Of a DNA stretch of 64,000 nucleotides, positions 59,820 through 64,000 are shown piece after piece. The notes below the pieces were generated by a model. It was not told the origin of the DNA. It worked only from the letters and a program-made list of their open reading frames with translations, and did not search any database. Both the position numbers and the translations under genes were made by a program. Each line of letters opens with the position of its first letter. Positions within the stretch are counted from its first letter, which is position 1. The stretch is taken from contig PYIU01000007.1 in NCBI GenBank assembly GCA_003415625.1, positions 1,798,001 through 1,862,000 of the forward strand, read 5' to 3'. Source of the DNA: Aquanectria penicillioides. Taxonomy: Eukaryota > Ascomycota > Sordariomycetes > Hypocreales > Nectriaceae.

Positions 59820-62800
59820 AAGTTCTCTTGTACTGGGTGATACCCTTAAATTTTAAAAGCCCTTGCATTTAGAGTTAGAGGTATAGGTATCTATTTTTAA
59901 AGGGCAATAAATACAATATATTAGTTAATAAAAACTCTATTAAATGCTTAGTTATTGCCTTTAGTATATTTAAATTTTTTAATAGTGTAATAAATTACTT
60001 AAAACCTAATTATTAAATTAAAAAAGTACTATTTAAGATAAATTATTAGTATTTTTAATCCCTTTTATATATATACTCCCTTTAATATATTTATTATATT
60101 TTAGTTTATATTATATAAAGGGTATTAAAAGCTTAAAAATAGTTTTTAATTAGCTTAAAATTTAATTATTTAATTATTATAATAAAGCTTTAATAGTTTA
60201 AAATAAAGATTTTAATGCTATATAAAAGGTTATATATATATATATTGCTTTATTTTATTCCTTAAGATTTATATAGGCTTAATAAATAATTAAAATAATT
60301 TTACTTAAAGAATAAATAAAGTTAAAGCTATTAAAAGGGGCCTTTTAAATAGTAATACTTAAGCTACTTTAATGCATTAATTGGCTATCTTTATATAATA
60401 TAATAGTTATTTAATTATATAAAGTATTAAGTAAGTACTATATAATAGCTACATTCTTTAATTAACTCTTTTTTATTAGGTTTATAGTATTTTTAAGTAT
60501 ATTTACTTTCTTTAGCTAATTAAGCCTTTTAGGTAAATTTTAAATAAAAAGAGTAATATAATAAGCTATTTATTATATCTCTCTTTTTATTATTATAAGT
60601 TTATATTATTTTATTAATAGTATTAAAATTAAATTAATATTATAGTAGCTAAAATATAATTATATTTAGCTTTTTAGCTATATCTTTTTATAAGTTAATT
60701 TACTATTTATAGCTTTAATTTCTATTATTATATTTAAAATAATTATTTAAATTTAATTTACTTAATATAATTATTAGTTTTTTTATAAGCCTTATAAATA
60801 TTTATATAGTATAATAAAGAAATTAATTTATAACTGCAATTATTATAGTTTATATTATTAGTTTTTAAAGAGTAATTATAAAGTTAATACTTATAGTTTA
60901 TAAATTTTAGTTCTTAAAAAAATTAAAAAGGTTCTTTTAAAATAAATATTTATATTAATTTATTTTACTAAAAGTAACTATATATTTTTCTTTAATTAGT
61001 ATTTATATAAAAGAGTTCTATTAAAGTTTTTTTATTATAGTTATATAAGTTTCTATATATATTATAGAAAATATATATAAAATATAATAGGCAATTGCTA
61101 TTATTAATAAGCCTTTTTATTTTAGTATTAAATAATAATAAAGCTTTAATTAATATAAATATTAAGTGCCTTTTATTACTTTAGTTTAAAGTATATAATA
61201 TATATTTAATTTAATTAATTGTTTATTAAGCTATTATTTAGCTATTAAAAGTAATAAATTATTTAATTAAACTATAATATTAATTAGCTAATATATTAAA
61301 TAGATTAGGGGCTATAGTTAAGTATAGTATAAATTTATAGCTTATTAATAGATAATTTATTACTATTATAGTTCTTTATTTAAAGGTATATTTTAAATAT
61401 ATTTAGCTAATAGTAAAATATATATTATATTTTTATAGGGATTAAGCCTAATACCTTAAATTATATTATAGAGTATAGAACTAATAAAGATATTATTAAA
61501 GGCTATATTTATTATATATAGCTATTATATAGCTAGCTTAAAGCTCTATCTTTTAATTTAAGCATTAAATCCATTTTAAATAAGCTTAATAAAGTATATA
61601 ATTCAATTAAAGTAAGCTTAAAATAGATAAAAGGAAGCTTTAAGATAATATTCCCTTTATAAAAAACTAAGCTTTTAATAAACCTTATTATATATATATT
61701 TACTATATAATTCTATATAATAAATTATAAAAATAGCTATTAAAAGATTATCTATTAGGCTATTTCCTTAATACTTACTATTAATACTCTTTATATTTAT
61801 AGTTAAGGCCTAATTAGCATTAAGCCTTTATTTATATACTATACCTTAAAATACTAACTTTTTATATTGCTAAACTATTAAGTAAACTATAACTATAAAT
61901 ATTCTTTATTATATTCTCTATCTATTTAAATATTTTACTTTATGCCTATTAAATAAGCCACTGCCCTATAATACTTAATAAAGAATATATATAGCTATAT
62001 AACTTTAAAAGGCACTAAATTAATATAAATATTTATACTTAAGGTTATATATAACTATAAAGTAGCTATAACTTCCCTCTTTATAGGACTGCTAATACTA
62101 TCTTTAGCCTTTTTGCTTTACTATTAGCAATTAAAATTAGCTTAATAGTTAGCATTAAAGGCAATATTGCTTAATTAAATAAGAACTATAATATCTATTT
62201 TAGCAATATTATTATAAGCTAGCCTAATAGAATTACTAGTAGTATTTATTAGTATAATTTAGCTAATATAAAATTTAATAATATTTAGAAATATAAGGGA
62301 TTTTTAATATTTTCTTTTATTATTTAAGTAAATATTTAGCTATATATATTAGTTTAATGCAATACACTAAAAACTATTAACCTTAAAATCTACTATATTA
62401 TAGTGCTACCTATACTTTATTTCTTTTAATAGTTTAAACTAATAATTTTCTAAAAGGGGAAAGTAAAAGCAAGATTATATAAATAAAAATATATAATAAC
62501 TTATTTTTATTTATATTATATTTAGCGCTATAATAGATATTAATAATATAAAGGGATAATATTAATAAATAAATAGGCAATATTAAAGGTAGAGTTAAAT
62601 ATAGTTAATATAGTTAAGATATATAGTTCTATTAGCTTTTTTAGTATTGCTTTATATTTAGGAATAAAAATCCCTTACTATTTATTACTTATATAGCTCC
62701 TTTTACTTCTTTATATATTAATAGTATCTATTAAAAATAATATAGAGTATTAGTTTTATAGCCTAATTTATTAGTATTCTACCCTTTAGCTTATATATAT

Positions 62801-64000
62801 TATATAAAATAAAGCTGCATTATAGTATATAGATAATAGTAAAAAGTAGAGATTTTAATAAAAAATTTTAAGCCTTTTATAATATATACTTAATATTTAA
62901 TTTAATAAGGACTTAAAATAAATAATTGCTAAATATAGCTATATTATTAGCATATAGTAATAGTACTAAAGCTTATATATTTAATTTATAGTAAGGACCT
63001 AATAATATTAAGTGGCCTATTTTTATTAATTAAGCTAAAAAAGTATTTTAGCTATTATTTTATTTTAGTTTTATTTAGCGCTTAAAAAGGCTTAACTTCT
63101 TTAAGATAGAGTCTTTAGGCTATTTATAAACTAAAAGCTTAAATTACTATTTAAATTTAATCTATAAATAAAAAAAGAAATATTTCTTTAGTTAATTAAA
63201 TATTAAAAGTGCCTTAAGTAAACTAACCTTAAGTATCTTATAATATTTAGCTAATAGCTCTTAAATATTTCTTATTTTAGTTTTACTTCTTAACCTTTTT
63301 CTAAATAATATAGGCTTCTTTTCTTCTATCTCTCTTTAGTATTAATATATTGTATTAATTGCTTTATTTTAGGCAGCCTCTTTTTATAGTCTTTAATAGT
63401 ATAGACCTTAACTATCCCTTTTATAGCTTTACTATAATATTTGCTTTTTAATTTACCTTTTTATTGCAATCTTACTACTATAATAAGGCAAATTAAATAT
63501 AGCTTTAATGCCTTTCTCTTTAGTTTTCTTACTTATAGATACTGCTTTTTTATTATATAATAGTATCTTTATATTATTTATAATAATAGTCTTAAAGTTA
63601 TATAGTTTTTTATTTATATTAGCTATATTAAATGCATTATAGAAAGAAAGAATTAAGTATTAAGTATTATATTATAGTTATTTTAAAGGCTATTTATTCT
63701 TAACTATATTAAAGCAATAATAGCGCTTAGATTAATAAAGGTAAAATAGAATATTATATTTTAAGGGCAATAAATCCTTAATAATATTTAGCCTTTAACT
63801 TTTAGGAGCCTATTTATTAAGATTATTACTTTAAATTTAGCTAAGCCTTCTTTTTATTTTACTTTTAGGCATTTTAATAGGTTTTATAAAATAATAAATC
63901 TATACCTTAAAGCTAATAGATATAATAGAAGAGCTTTAGTTGCCTTAAGTCTTTACTTAAAATAATCTAATGCTTTAAAGGGACTATTAAAAAGTCTATT
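59820..64000. repeat. A+T-rich, RIP-like repeat block (continues past the window)
   Basis: From about 59,830 to the end the sequence is overwhelmingly A and T with stops in every frame. TpA-rich words (TTAATA, TATATA, AGCTA) dominate, while CpA, TpG and CpG are scarce by eye, the signature of repeat-induced point mutation acting on both strands of a repeated element. No ORF, LTR or terminal inverted repeat can be read. The element type is therefore unknown. The left border is sharp and coincides with the truncated 5S copy. Confidence 0.85.

Overview
The window is nuclear DNA of a filamentous ascomycete (Pezizomycotina), most likely a Sordariomycete and possibly Hypocreales. The evidence is: short GT..AG introns with CTAAC/CTGAC-type branch sites, 7-11 nt first exons, genes on both strands with no operons, a dispersed 5S rRNA gene, a HET-domain gene, and a 4.2 kb A+T-rich block that looks inactivated by RIP (repeat-induced point mutation). 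No species can be named from the sequence alone.

Layout. Positions 1-57 kb are euchromatin with nineteen protein genes separated by unusually long gene-free tracts (5.6, 6.5 and 3.7 kb). In order: a Ctf4/Mcl1/SepB replisome protein (minus, runs off the left edge); a WD40 protein; a 999-residue fungal protein of unknown function; the Rab GTPase Ypt1; a probable mitochondrial protein; Lsm1; a Ddp1/Aps1-type Nudix hydrolase; arginyl-tRNA-protein transferase Ate1; exosome subunit Rrp42; a mitochondrial membrane protein; cytochrome c; the AAA-ATPase Rix7; ESCRT-III subunit Vps20; a fructosamine-kinase-family protein; a small Ser-rich protein; succinyl-CoA ligase beta; O6-alkylguanine-DNA alkyltransferase; and Isa1. 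Most are conserved single-copy housekeeping genes for replication, RNA decay and processing, ribosome export, trafficking and mitochondrial metabolism. Ctf4/WD40 and Rix7/Vps20 are head-to-head pairs. Several neighbours converge with short gaps.

The right end changes character. A HET-domain gene (55.7-57.6 kb) is followed by an intact 5S rRNA gene (57,730-57,848) and 1.9 kb of degenerate DNA. Then comes a second 5S copy that matches nt 1-39, differs only by C-to-T changes, and stops abruptly. From there to the window end the sequence is extremely A+T-rich with no usable ORF. This is an accessory/repeat border and the most interesting part of the window.

A technical point affects the annotation. 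Six otherwise well-conserved genes carry ten frame breaks, and each one is repaired by a single extra G or C in a G/C run. Five of them lie in Rrp42. Ten same-direction losses in essential genes point to homopolymer errors in the assembly rather than pseudogenes, so I annotate these as functional genes with probable sequence errors. I found no convincing tRNA, CRISPR array or intact transposon. I did not identify a demonstrably new system; the best leads are the truncated 5S/RIP boundary and the degenerate first ATPase domain of Rix7.
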